This document shows, piece by piece, positions 18,134 through 27,973 of a DNA stretch of 64,000 nucleotides. Numbering within the stretch: position 1 is the first letter of the stretch; each line of letters begins with the position of its first letter. The DNA is from Sinomonas cellulolyticus (GTDB taxonomy: Bacteria; Actinomycetota; Actinomycetes; Actinomycetales; Micrococcaceae): positions 124,001 through 188,000 of the forward strand of contig NZ_BNCM01000001.1 in the NCBI RefSeq assembly GCF_014656475.1, written 5' to 3'. Position numbers and translations under genes: made by a program. The notes under the pieces were generated by a model that was not told where the DNA came from, ran no database searches, and saw nothing but the letters and a program-made list of their open reading frames with translations.

Positions 18134-19351
18134 CTGAACGCCTTCGAGGACGCTGTTGCGGCCGTCTTCCGCGAGGAGTACGGCCGCGCGGTCTCCGTCG
18201 TCCGGCGCACCACCGGGGACCTCGGGTTCGCCGAGGACGCCGTCCAGGAGGCCTTCGCGGAGGCAACCAGACGGTGGGCGTCCGACGGCGTGCCGGAGCA
18301 GCCGGGCGCGTGGATCATCCTCACCGCGAGGCGTCGTGCCGTGGACCGCTTCCGCAGAGAGGCTGCGCGCGGCGGCAAGGAGGCGGCCGCGGCGCTCCTC
18401 GACGCGACGGACGACGGCGGTGCCGGCACCCTCGGGGACGATCGGCTCCGACTGCTCTTCACGTGCTGCCATCCCGCGCTCTCCATGCCGGCCCGCGTGG
18501 CGCTCGCGCTGCGGGTGGTCGGGGGACTCACGACGACGCAGATCGCCTCGGCCTTCCTCGTCTCCGAGGCGTCGATGGGCCAGAGGATCTCGCGGGCGAA
18601 GGCGAAGATCCGGGACGCGCACATCCCGTACCGGATCCCATCCGTGCAGGATCTGCCGGAAAGGCTCTCGGGGGTTCTCGCTGTGATCTACCTGATCTAC
18701 AACGAGGGGTATTCGGCGACGCTGGGAGAGCCGCGGGAGCGCGCCGGGCTGTGTGCCGAGGCCCTGCGGCTGGCCCGCGTCGTTGTGCGGCTCATGCCTG
18801 AGGAGCCGGAGGCCCAAGGACTCCTCGCGCTCCTGCTCCTGTCCGAGTCCCGCAGCGGCGTGCGTGCCGGGCCTGGGCGAGTCCTCGTGCCGCTTGCCGA
18901 GCAGGACCGGTCGCGCTGGAACGCAGCGCTCATTGCCGAGGGCACGGCAATTGTCCAGACCTGCCTCGCCGGGGGGCGCCTTGGGCCCTACCAGCTCCAG
19001 GCGGCCATTCAGGCGGTCCATGCGGCGGCGCCCTCGGCCGCGGCGACGGACTGGCACCGCATTGTGCGGCTCTACGACCTGCTCTTCGAGGCGGCACCCG
19101 GGCCGGTGGTGCGGCTCAACCGCGCGGTCGCCGTGGCAGAGGCTGAGGGGCCGGCCGCCGCCCTGGAGATCGTCGACGGGCTGCACCTGTCCGGCTACCA
19201 CGTCTTCCACGCCGTCCGGGCGGAGCTGCTGCGTCGCCTCGGCAGGTGGGACGACGCCGCTCGGGAGCTCGCGGAGGCGGCTCGCCTTGCGCCGGGCGCA
19301 GGGGAGAAGGCCTTCCTGCTCGGGAAGCTGCGCGATCTGCAGCGCGGATGA
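18134..19351 (+). CDS. ECF42-type RNA polymerase sigma factor with C-terminal TPR-like domain
   Basis: A ~405-aa sigma factor. Residues about 8-70 are region 2 (VFREEYGRAVSVVRRTTGDLGFAEDAVQEAFAEA), about 110-165 region 4 (PARVALALRVVGGLTTTQIASAFLVSEASMGQRISRAKAKIR), and the remaining ~230 residues form the helical C-terminal extension of the ECF42 group (YLIYNEGYSATLGEPRERAGLCAEALRLAR). This group lacks a dedicated anti-sigma gene; the extension is needed for activity in a studied relative. The start is odd: no ATG, GTG or TTG lies near the family start. CTG 18134, with GGGAAG 8 nt upstream, is the best candidate; the nearest in-frame canonical codon upstream is TTG 18002 inside the DGPF gene. 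Confidence 0.85.
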   Translation: MNAFEDAVAAVFREEYGRAVSVVRRTTGDLGFAEDAVQEAFAEATRRWASDGVPEQPGAWIILTARRRAVDRFRREAARGGKEAAAALLDATDDGGAGTLGDDRLRLLFTCCHPALSMPARVALALRVVGGLTTTQIASAFLVSEASMGQRISRAKAKIRDAHIPYRIPSVQDLPERLSGVLAVIYLIYNEGYSATLGEPRERAGLCAEALRLARVVVRLMPEEPEAQGLLALLLLSESRSGVRAGPGRVLVPLAEQDRSRWNAALIAEGTAIVQTCLAGGRLGPYQLQAAIQAVHAAAPSAAATDWHRIVRLYDLLFEAAPGPVVRLNRAVAVAEAEGPAAALEIVDGLHLSGYHVFHAVRAELLRRLGRWDDAARELAEAARLAPGAGEKAFLLGKLRDLQRG

Positions 19352-19441
19352 ATCCAGACCCCGCGTGCGCACGACGGCGCGGCTCACCGCGGCGGTAATC
19401 GAAATCGAACAGGAACTACCACGCATCCCCGGGTGAACAAG

Positions 19442-19628
19442 TTGACATAATCGACAGCGCGGAATGCCGGGATCCGCTCTCGGAGGGGCCCGAAAATCGC
19501 GAAAGGTACCTCTCGCGTTTTTCGGGCCCGAGCGGGGGACGCTTCGATCCACCGCTGTCCCGACTCGGGCGCTCGATAGAGCCTCATGTCGCCAAGGGGA
19601 GCCCCTTCTCGCCGTTACTTGACATAAT
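19442..19628. repeat. Direct repeat TTGACATAAT, two copies
   Basis: TTGACATAAT is at 19442-19451 and 19619-19628, 177 nt apart. The second copy continues into a near-dyad ATAATGTAGATTAT (19624-19637). Both are unusually AT-rich for this replicon. Confidence 0.6.
19486..19529. repeat. 44-bp near-perfect palindrome
   Basis: Two 22-nt arms, 19486-19507 and 19508-19529, are inverted with two mismatches and no spacer; the ends are GGGCCCGAAAA and TTTTTCGGGCCC. It could act as a terminator for the sigma gene 135 nt upstream or as a recombinase or regulator site. Confidence 0.65.
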
Positions 19629-19698
19629 GTAGATTATCGGCGTTCGAGTAGGACGAGTAGAAACAGGTGCGAGGACTCGTCCCACCGCGCCGTCGTGC

Positions 19699-19781
19699 GT
19701 TGTCGCAGGTCAGCCGGTGATTCGCCCTTGTGCCGCAGCTGGCCTCGTCGGCGCCGGCCTGCTGTGTTGGCGCAGGTCAGC
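19699..19781. repeat. Two 16-bp direct repeats before the recombinase gene
   Basis: GTTGTCGCAGGTCAGC (19699-19714) and GTTGGCGCAGGTCAGC (19766-19781) differ at one base. A third degenerate copy may lie near 19728. They end 48 nt before the chosen recombinase start. Confidence 0.55.
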
Positions 19782-19828
19782 AATGGTTTCTCGCATTTAG
19801 TGAGAGATTTTCGCGTACAGTTCACGCT

Positions 19829-20953
19829 GTGGAGCTGCTGCCGGGACGGATTCCAGACTTCCTGACGGACCAGGACGTCGGGCTGCTGCGTGCCGAGGAC
19901 CGGGTGTTCGAGGCGATGCTGGACCGGTGGCGTGCGCAGATGCTCGCGCGCGGGCTGACGACGGCGTTCATCAGGTCCTCGTGCCGGACCGTGGAGCGCT
20001 TCAAGGACCATGCCAACGAGTACCCATGGCGCTGGTCGGCCCATCACGTGGACGATTTCCTGTCCGACCAGCGCGGTGACGCGCGGCCGCTGAGCCTGTC
20101 GACGCTGCGCTCCTACGCCGGCGCGATCCGGGCGTTCTGCGCATACCTGACCGACTCCCGCTACGGCTGGGCAGCCCTGTGCGAGCGGGTCTTCGCGGAC
20201 GTGCCGACACAGGTCGTCTTCGAGTGGAACTCACCCAGGCACACCACCGACGAGGCCGTGCCGCCGCGCCGGCGGGCTTTCACGAAGACGGAGCTCCAGG
20301 CGTTCTTCGATGCCGCCGACGACGTCGTGGACACCGAGTTCGCCAAGGGCTCCAAGCGCTGGCTGCCGGCGATGCGGGACTCTGTCGCGTTCAAGGTCGC
20401 CTACGCCTACGGGCTGCGCCGCCGCGAGCTGGCGATGCTCGAGGACGTCGACTTCGGCCCAAATCCCCATGTCCCTGCGTTCGGGGCCTTCGGCTCGCTC
20501 CAGGTCCGCTGGGCCAAGGGAACCAAGGGCTCCGGGCCGCGGCGCCGCACCGTGCTGACCGTCCCGGAGTTCGAGTGGGTCGTCGACCTGCTCCGGTTCT
20601 GGCTCTCCCCCGAGGGCCGAGGCAGGTTTGCCACTGCAGACCGCTCCCAGAGCCTGTGGCCCTCGGAGCGCTCGGCCTCTGCAGCGGTACGGAACTTCGA
20701 CCGGTCCTTCCAGTCCGTCCGGAAGCTGGCCGGCCTGCCCGAGGAGCTGTCCCTGCACGCGCTGCGCCACTCGTACGTCACGCACCTGATCGAGGCCGGA
20801 TACGACCCGCTGTTCGTCCAGCAGCAGGTCGGCCACAGCTACTCCTCGACCACTGCGCTCTACACTTCCGTCTCGTCCGACTTCAAGCACAGGACCATCC
20901 AGCGCATGATCGCGGCCAGGATCGGCAGCCCGGAGAACGAAGGCAGGAACTGA
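19829..20953 (+). CDS. Tyrosine recombinase/integrase (catalytically intact)
   Basis: A 374-aa site-specific recombinase. Residues about 20-150 are a SAM-like core-binding domain (RAEDRVFEAMLDRWRAQMLARGL to FCAYLTDSRYGWA). The catalytic domain has AYGLRRRELAML (first Arg), a basic beta-hairpin, HALRHSYVTHL (His and second Arg), VGHSYSSTTALYTSV (His and nucleophilic Tyr). All catalytic residues are therefore present. I chose GTG 19829 (VELLPGRIPDFL); an upstream GTG at 19730 would read through the direct repeats. It is 2 nt before the XRE gene. Best explanation: recombinase of a small integrating or transposing element, or a domesticated resident module. Confidence 0.88.
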   Translation: MELLPGRIPDFLTDQDVGLLRAEDRVFEAMLDRWRAQMLARGLTTAFIRSSCRTVERFKDHANEYPWRWSAHHVDDFLSDQRGDARPLSLSTLRSYAGAIRAFCAYLTDSRYGWAALCERVFADVPTQVVFEWNSPRHTTDEAVPPRRRAFTKTELQAFFDAADDVVDTEFAKGSKRWLPAMRDSVAFKVAYAYGLRRRELAMLEDVDFGPNPHVPAFGAFGSLQVRWAKGTKGSGPRRRTVLTVPEFEWVVDLLRFWLSPEGRGRFATADRSQSLWPSERSASAAVRNFDRSFQSVRKLAGLPEELSLHALRHSYVTHLIEAGYDPLFVQQQVGHSYSSTTALYTSVSSDFKHRTIQRMIAARIGSPENEGRN

Positions 20954-20955
20954 GC

Positions 20956-21309
20956 ATGAGCGAACAGCGCCGCGTCGGCTACCACTGGAACCTCCGAAAG
21001 CTCATGGCCCAGCGGAACCTCTGGAAGACCACCGAGCTCCTCCCCCTGCTCAGGGCCCGGGGGATCAACCTCTCCAACGCCCAGGTCCACCGGCTCGTCA
21101 CCGGCACCCCCGAGCGGATCCCCGCGCACACCTTCGCCGCCCTCTGCGACATCCTCGAGTGCACCCCCAACGATCTGTTCGAGCCCTACGTCCAGATGCG
21201 CGCGGCCGCCACGGCGAACGCCCCGCGCAGGCCCGAGGACATCGGGGTCAAGCCCGGCGATCCCATCGCCCGCAGGATCCGCCTGATCCCACCCGAGGAC
21301 GATGCCTAG
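20956..21309 (+). CDS. XRE/Cro-type helix-turn-helix protein
   Basis: A 117-aa protein with an XRE-like DNA-binding domain at about 8-75 (YHWNLRKLMAQRNLWKTTELLPLLRARGINLSNAQVHRLVTG ... TFAALCDILECTPNDLFEPY), followed by a charged, likely flexible tail. It begins 2 nt after the recombinase stop and overlaps the next gene by 8 nt, so all three are probably one translationally coupled operon. It may be the operon repressor or a recombination directionality/accessory factor; neither is shown. Confidence 0.85.
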   Translation: MSEQRRVGYHWNLRKLMAQRNLWKTTELLPLLRARGINLSNAQVHRLVTGTPERIPAHTFAALCDILECTPNDLFEPYVQMRAAATANAPRRPEDIGVKPGDPIARRIRLIPPEDDA

Positions 21310-22780
21310 GCCCCGCAAGGCCGAAGATCCGACCCGCTGGCCCGTCCCCTGCTCCCGCTGCGGCCAGCACCACCAGACCGTCGCGAACTGGCCCGACGGC
21401 GGGGTCTGCGGCTACTGCTACCAGCAGGCCAAGCGCACCCGCGGCACCTGTGCCTGCGGCCACGAAGGCATCCTGCCCGGGCTGGTCGACGGCGCCCCCG
21501 CCTGCCGGCACTGCTCCCGGGTCCGCCTGAACGTCGACTGCACCTCCTGCGGGGCCGAGGACGAGCTCCACAGCGGCGGCCGCTGCTGGAGCTGCACCCT
21601 TGCCGACACGGTCGACGGCCTCCTCGCCCGCCCGACATGCGGGACCGTCGCCCCGGAGCTCGTCCCGCTCGCGACAGCGCTGAAGTCGATGAAGCGTGCC
21701 AACAGCGGCCTGACCTGGATCCGGCAGGAGCACGTCAGCGCGTTCCTCCGCCGCCTCGCCGTCGCCCCTTCGGTCACCCATGAGGCCTTCGACGGTCTGC
21801 CGAACTCGCGCACCCGCGAATACGTCCGGGGCCTGCTCGTAGAATACGGCGTCCTCCCACGCCGCGACGAACTCCGCGCCCGCTACGACGACTGGGCGCA
21901 GCAAGCCCTCGAACGGGTCGGCGACCCGGAGAACCGCGAGCTCGTCCGCCGCTACATCCGCTGGCACCACCAACGCCGCATGAACCACGCGGACGGAGTC
22001 AGCCACGGCACTTTCCTGCGCAGCAAGCAGAGCGTCACCGTCGCCATCGACTTCCTGAACTGGCTCACCGACAGGGGAACCCGCCTCGCCGAACTCCAGC
22101 AGGCCCACCTGGATGCATGGCAGGCAGAAGGCCCCACCACCGGGGAGATCGCGGACCGATTCCTCAACTGGGCCATCAAGACCCACACAGCCCCGGCCGG
22201 GCTGAGAATGGTCCCGCACAAGAGGGGAACCAGCCCCAGGCTCAGCGCCTCCCAGCAGGAGGAAGCCGTCCAGCAGGTCCTCCAGGGCGACCTGCTGCCC
22301 GCACGGGACCGCGCCGCCGCCATCCTCGTCATCGTCTTCGGCCAGCAGATCGAACACGTCGCCGCCCTCACCTGGGACGACGTCGCCGTCACCGACGAGC
22401 TCGTCACCGTCCGCCTCGGCGGCATCGAGATCGCCCTCCCGGCCCCGCTCGACGCGCCCTGGCGCGACCTCGCCTCAGCCCCGGGAAACGGCCTCACCGC
22501 GGCACACCCGAACAGCAACTGGGTCTTCCGCGGCCTCTCCCCCGGACGGCACATCAGCTCCGCGCACCTACGGCAGCGCCTCCGAGCCGTCTTCAGCGCC
22601 CGCGCCGCCCGACTCGGCACGCTCCACGAGCTGACCAGGCTCGCACCCGTGGCCATCATCGCCGAAACGCTCGGCTACTCACCCGCCACCATCGAACGCC
22701 ACGCCACCGACTCCGCCGCTGCCTACAGCCAGTACGTCGCGACGAGACCAGGCAAGCACGCCACATTTCAGAACGGCTGA
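21302..22780 (+). CDS. Zinc-ribbon tyrosine-recombinase-like protein with degenerate active site
   Basis: A 492-aa protein. The N-terminal ~110 residues hold six Cys pairs (CSRC, CGYC, CACG, CRHC, CTSC, CWSC), suggesting two to three zinc ribbons. Residues about 130-290 resemble a core-binding SAM-like domain. The C-terminal ~200 residues follow a tyrosine-recombinase fold, but the catalytic set looks lost: the first Arg position reads FGQQIEHVAALTWDDV, the HxxR box reads LHELTRLAP (Thr for Arg), the GH box is LGYSP, and only a terminal Tyr (AAYSQYV) remains. It is likely a non-catalytic partner of the intact recombinase or a DNA-end binder. It overlaps the convergent next gene by 13 nt. Confidence 0.75.
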   Translation: MPRPRKAEDPTRWPVPCSRCGQHHQTVANWPDGGVCGYCYQQAKRTRGTCACGHEGILPGLVDGAPACRHCSRVRLNVDCTSCGAEDELHSGGRCWSCTLADTVDGLLARPTCGTVAPELVPLATALKSMKRANSGLTWIRQEHVSAFLRRLAVAPSVTHEAFDGLPNSRTREYVRGLLVEYGVLPRRDELRARYDDWAQQALERVGDPENRELVRRYIRWHHQRRMNHADGVSHGTFLRSKQSVTVAIDFLNWLTDRGTRLAELQQAHLDAWQAEGPTTGEIADRFLNWAIKTHTAPAGLRMVPHKRGTSPRLSASQQEEAVQQVLQGDLLPARDRAAAILVIVFGQQIEHVAALTWDDVAVTDELVTVRLGGIEIALPAPLDAPWRDLASAPGNGLTAAHPNSNWVFRGLSPGRHISSAHLRQRLRAVFSARAARLGTLHELTRLAPVAIIAETLGYSPATIERHATDSAAAYSQYVATRPGKHATFQNG

Positions 22781-23370
22781 ACGCCGTCCAAGGCAGCCAC
22801 GATTCTGTTCCCGTCCAGAACAATCGACGTCTCGGGCATTCCCGCGTCGTTCCACCTCGCCACCAGACGGAGATCGCCCTGCTCAGGCAGCGGCCACAGC
22901 CACAGCCTCGAGGAGCTGACCCACTCGTCGCCGGTTCCCATCCCGCCTCCACCGCCTGCCTGCAGCAGCACCGGTTCAGTGACCGCGGACTCGGTTCCGA
23001 ACATGCCCGGGCGAGGATGGCCGATCACCGCCTTGCGGCCATCGGCATACTCGATGCCGAAGAGCAGACCCGACTCCGAGGACCAGCGGCCGCCCATCGG
23101 CATCCTGAACCCCTTCGAGCCGAGTTCGCCCCACTCATGCTCGGACATGCCGTCCCGCCGAGCGACCCAGGCAATCTCGATGCAGCACCCGGTGGAGTAG
23201 ACCTCCAGTGATCGAACGCCCATCACCAAAGACGGCGCACGATGCAGGAACTGCCCCACATGGATGACGACCGGCAACTCATTCGCCGGAGGACCCGCCC
23301 ACACAGGCCGCGCCGGAGCCGGGCGAGAACGATGTTCAGGTGAAGCCGGCAGACCCTCGAAGAACGTCAT
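22768..23370 (-). CDS. Hypothetical protein next to the recombinase module
   Basis: A 200-aa protein I do not recognise. It looks beta-rich and soluble, with no signal peptide or membrane segment; notable parts are SLEVYSTGCCIEIAWVARR, FGIEYADGRKAVIGHPRP and a Gly-rich LLQAGGGGGMGTGDEWVSSSRLWLWPLP, ending in a NRIVAALDGVQPF. It has similar base composition to its neighbours. It overlaps the end of the degenerate recombinase by 13 nt, tail to tail. CAGTAT lies 6 nt before ATG 23370 as a weak leaderless -10. It may be cargo of the element or an original chromosomal gene. Confidence 0.7.
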   Translation of the reverse strand: MTFFEGLPASPEHRSRPAPARPVWAGPPANELPVVIHVGQFLHRAPSLVMGVRSLEVYSTGCCIEIAWVARRDGMSEHEWGELGSKGFRMPMGGRWSSESGLLFGIEYADGRKAVIGHPRPGMFGTESAVTEPVLLQAGGGGGMGTGDEWVSSSRLWLWPLPEQGDLRLVARWNDAGMPETSIVLDGNRIVAALDGVQPF

Positions 23371-23486
23371 GGCCCGATACTGCCATCAACCGCCCCCGCC
23401 GCCACGCCCTAACTCGTCCCCCTTCAACACGTCTCGCTGCCAGTTCCGTAGGACCCGTCTGCGCAGGAGCCGCGGGCCCTGAGCTG

Positions 23487-24185
23487 TCACCACGAAGGCA
23501 GCGCCGGCAGCGGTCCGTTCGCCTCGATGTGCTCGGTATTGCCGCGTGCGAGCCACATGAGGAGGCCCGGCCGGTCGGACGCAACGCGCAGCGCGCCGTC
23601 GCCGATCAGCCATTCGTCGCCCTCGTCGGTTGCGAGGGCCATGCCTGGCGCCTGCTTGGCCCGCATCGTGCGGACCACCGACTCAAGCGCGTCCAGCTGC
23701 GAGTCCGGGTCCGCTTCCTCGATCGTCCAGACGGTGTCCAGATCATGGTGGTGCACCACAACCTCGGCGATGCGCAGCGCGACGATCGACGTGGCAGGGA
23801 TCGTCTTCCCGTGGAGGACGACTTCCTCGACCGCGAGGTCGCCGTTGAGCCGCTCGCACTGCTGCGCAAAGTAGCCGGCCGATTCACGGACGTCCGCGAG
23901 GAGCTCATGGCGCGGCCTGGCCGCCAGCGCGGCGATCTCGTCGGCGCGGGCCTGGGCGGACGCGTACAGCGTCTGCTCCTCGCCCGTCGTCGCCCAGTCA
24001 ACCAGCCTGACGAGGGCCCGTCCGCTCGAGGCCATGTGCGCGAGCACGTCGGCACGGGTCCAGCCCTCACACAGAGACGGCGCGGCAAGCTCCTCCGCGG
24101 ACAGGGACGACGCCGTCGCGAGGAGCATCTGGGTCTCGCGGTGGAGGCGGGACAGGTCGGAATGAAGGCGCGCTCGGTTGATCAT
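23487..24185 (-). CDS. Maleylpyruvate isomerase N-terminal domain protein (mycothiol-dependent/DinB-like)
   Basis: A 232-aa member of the MDMPI_N/TIGR03083 family, a DinB-like four-helix bundle. Candidate metal ligands are His in ADVLAHMASSGRAL (about residue 50) and the HHHD of EVVVHHHDLD (about 142-145). A small C-terminal domain (about 165-232, GDEWLIGDGALRVASDRPGLLMWLARG) resembles the SCP2-like MDMPI_C part. Relatives use mycothiol as cofactor, which fits mshC in this window. The start ATG 24185 follows TAGGCT by 7 nt; the longer open frame runs antisense to the next gene. Reaction and substrate are unknown. Confidence 0.8.
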   Translation of the reverse strand: MINRARLHSDLSRLHRETQMLLATASSLSAEELAAPSLCEGWTRADVLAHMASSGRALVRLVDWATTGEEQTLYASAQARADEIAALAARPRHELLADVRESAGYFAQQCERLNGDLAVEEVVLHGKTIPATSIVALRIAEVVVHHHDLDTVWTIEEADPDSQLDALESVVRTMRAKQAPGMALATDEGDEWLIGDGALRVASDRPGLLMWLARGNTEHIEANGPLPALPSW

Positions 24186-24192
24186 GACTGCC

Positions 24193-24198
24193 AGCCTA
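24193..24198 (-). promoter_or_regulatory. -10 element (TAGGCT), leaderless start
   Basis: TAGGCT ends 7 nt before ATG 24185 of the MDMPI-type gene. Confidence 0.55.
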
Positions 24199-24238
24199 GC
24201 CACTGCCGGCATCGTGGCCGCCAGGCCGCCGGTGGCCG

Positions 24239-26581
<2,343 letters not shown>

Positions 26582-26587
26582 GGCGCC

Positions 26588-26593
26588 AGTCTA
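26588..26593 (-). promoter_or_regulatory. -10 element (TAGACT), leaderless start of uvrA2-like gene
   Basis: TAGACT ends 6 nt before ATG 26581. Confidence 0.55.
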
Positions 26594-26617
26594 GGCGCGA
26601 GGGACCGCGTCGGGGCC

Positions 26618-27667
26618 CTAGGAATGGCCGTGTGCCGACGCGTACTCCCCCACGCGGTCGGATGCGAGTGCCGCCGCCACCTCTGCGATGCCGGGGTAGT
26701 CCGGCACGACGATCGACTGGCCGTCCGCCGAGGTGCCGGTGCCCAGGGTCGGCAGCGTGAAGAAGGCACTCGAGGCAAGGTCCACGTCCCGCAGCCCGTA
26801 GCCCAGTGCGGCCGCGCCGGTCGCGTCGAGCCCGGAGTCCGCGATGAGGTACGGCATCGCGAGGCCGACGGCGCCGATCGCCTCCGCTGGGCCGCGCACC
26901 CGCCCGGTGGTCAGCAGCTGGGCGAGCAGGCTGCGGATGAACGCCTGCTGGTCCCGGACGCGCTGGTAGTCGCCATCGGGGAAAGAGTAGCGTTCGCGCA
27001 CGAACTCGAGCGCTGCCTGCCCGTCGAGGTGGTTCACCCCTTGGGTGAAGACGTGATGGGTGTCGAAGGAGGCGGTGAAGGCGAGCGGAACGTCCACGTC
27101 GACGCCGCCGAGGGCATCGGTGACCGCCTTGAACCCGTCGAAGTCGAGCAGTGCCCAGTGGTTGATGCGCACCGACAGGAGCGAGCTGACGGTCTCGACG
27201 ACCAGCTGCGGGCCTCCCAGCGCGAGGGATGCGTTGATCTTGGATGGGCCGTGGCCCGGGATGTCGACCCATGTGTCGCGCATGACCGAGATGCCGAAGA
27301 CCCGGCGATGGGCTGCATCGACGTGGACGAGCATGATCATGTCGGCTCGCTGGTCCGTCGTCCCGCCCCCGGCTTCCTGAGCCGCGATCGCCTCGCGGGC
27401 GTTCCCACGGATGTCGCTGCCCATGACGAGGATGTTCAGGGCGCCCGACGGCGCGGCGGGAAGGGAAGCACCGCTGGATGCCGAGGGCGCGGAAGACGCC
27501 GAGGGGCTGGGAGCGGCGCCCTCCCCCGGCCCGGGCCCGCGCGGCGTCATGAGCACGAATGTTCCCACCGCGGCTCCGAGGACAACGAGGAACGCGAGAA
27601 CGGCGACGAGCAGGCGCGAGCGGGCGCGACGCCGTCGCGCGTCCGCGGCACCCCCTGGTTCAGCCAT
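26618..27667 (-). CDS. LytR-CpsA-Psr (LCP) family protein
   Basis: A 349-aa membrane-anchored enzyme of the family that attaches wall polymers (arabinogalactan or teichoic-type glycans) to peptidoglycan. It has an Arg-rich cytoplasmic N terminus, one transmembrane helix (about 19-41), a Ser/Pro/Ala-rich linker, then the LCP domain: NILVMGSDIRGN, RADMIMLVHVDAAHRRVFGISVMRDTWVDIPGHG, KINASLALGG, NHWALLDFDGFKAVTDALGGVDVDVP, and RERYSFPDGDYQRVRDQQAFI. The Arg/Asp residues that bind the polyprenyl pyrophosphate are present. It is followed 36 nt later by the UvrA2-like gene. Confidence 0.9.
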   Translation of the reverse strand: MAEPGGAADARRRRARSRLLVAVLAFLVVLGAAVGTFVLMTPRGPGPGEGAAPSPSASSAPSASSGASLPAAPSGALNILVMGSDIRGNAREAIAAQEAGGGTTDQRADMIMLVHVDAAHRRVFGISVMRDTWVDIPGHGPSKINASLALGGPQLVVETVSSLLSVRINHWALLDFDGFKAVTDALGGVDVDVPLAFTASFDTHHVFTQGVNHLDGQAALEFVRERYSFPDGDYQRVRDQQAFIRSLLAQLLTTGRVRGPAEAIGAVGLAMPYLIADSGLDATGAAALGYGLRDVDLASSAFFTLPTLGTGTSADGQSIVVPDYPGIAEVAAALASDRVGEYASAHGHS

Positions 27668-27741
27668 GGCTCAACTCTCGGGACGCGGCCGTCGCATCGG
27701 AAGTGCCCTTCGTCCCGGCCCGTCTCTGGTGGCGGGAACGG

Positions 27742-27780
27742 CAGGGGCGCCGCCCCAGCAATGCTGGAACGGCGCCCCTG
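27742..27780 (-). terminator. Hairpin terminator after the 58-aa gene
   Basis: CAGGGGCGCC (27742-27751) pairs perfectly with 27771-27780; an inner CCAGCA/TGCTGG stem extends it. It lies just downstream of the small gene ending at 27797. Confidence 0.65.
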
Positions 27781-27796
27781 TGGACGCGCGGGAGTC

Positions 27797-27973
27797 TCAG
27801 ACGAGGTCGCCGACGTGCACGGTGAAGGTGTCCGGGCCGCTGCGGGTGACCTTGACGTGGTCACGGTGGGCGCCGGCGGTGGTCGAAACGTGGGAGATGG
27901 CCTCCTCGAGCGTGTTGTCCACGGTCGAGGGATCCCAGATCTTGAGGGTCACGGAGTGGGAATCAAAGGTCAT
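27797..27973 (-). CDS. Small conserved-looking protein, 58 aa
   Basis: A 58-aa ORF (MTFDSHSVTLKIWDPSTVDN ... VTRSGPDTFTVHVGDLV) between the LCP gene and the PHP gene. It has its own ribosome site (AGAGAAAG about 11 nt before ATG 27973) and a hairpin right after the stop. Codon use is high-GC at third positions, as in real genes here. The pattern of two beta strands around a helix suggests a small folded domain. I do not recognise a family. Confidence 0.65.
   Translation of the reverse strand: MTFDSHSVTLKIWDPSTVDNTLEEAISHVSTTAGAHRDHVKVTRSGPDTFTVHVGDLV

Larger units (their letters stand above)
19352..19828. other. Repeat-rich noncoding region upstream of the recombinase module
   Basis: No gene is seen in these 477 bases, which are less GC-rich than their surroundings in places. 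They hold a 10-bp direct repeat, a 44-bp near-perfect palindrome, an 8-bp inverted repeat (19651-19658 with 19675-19682) and two 16-bp direct repeats, each described where listed. This may contain the recombinase promoter, operators for the XRE protein, or recombination sites. Confidence 0.6.

Noticed and set aside
19829..22780. A toxin-antitoxin system based on the XRE gene
   Set aside because: The neighbours are recombinase-like, not HipA, HigB or RelE type; no small toxin ORF was seen.
19829..23370. A prophage
   Set aside because: No capsid, terminase, portal or lysis genes are present; only recombinase-type genes and one unknown.
27660..27670. AGCCATGGCT palindrome at the LCP start codon
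   Set aside because: Only 10 bp, largely set by the start codon and flanking GC content; no -10 accompanies it.
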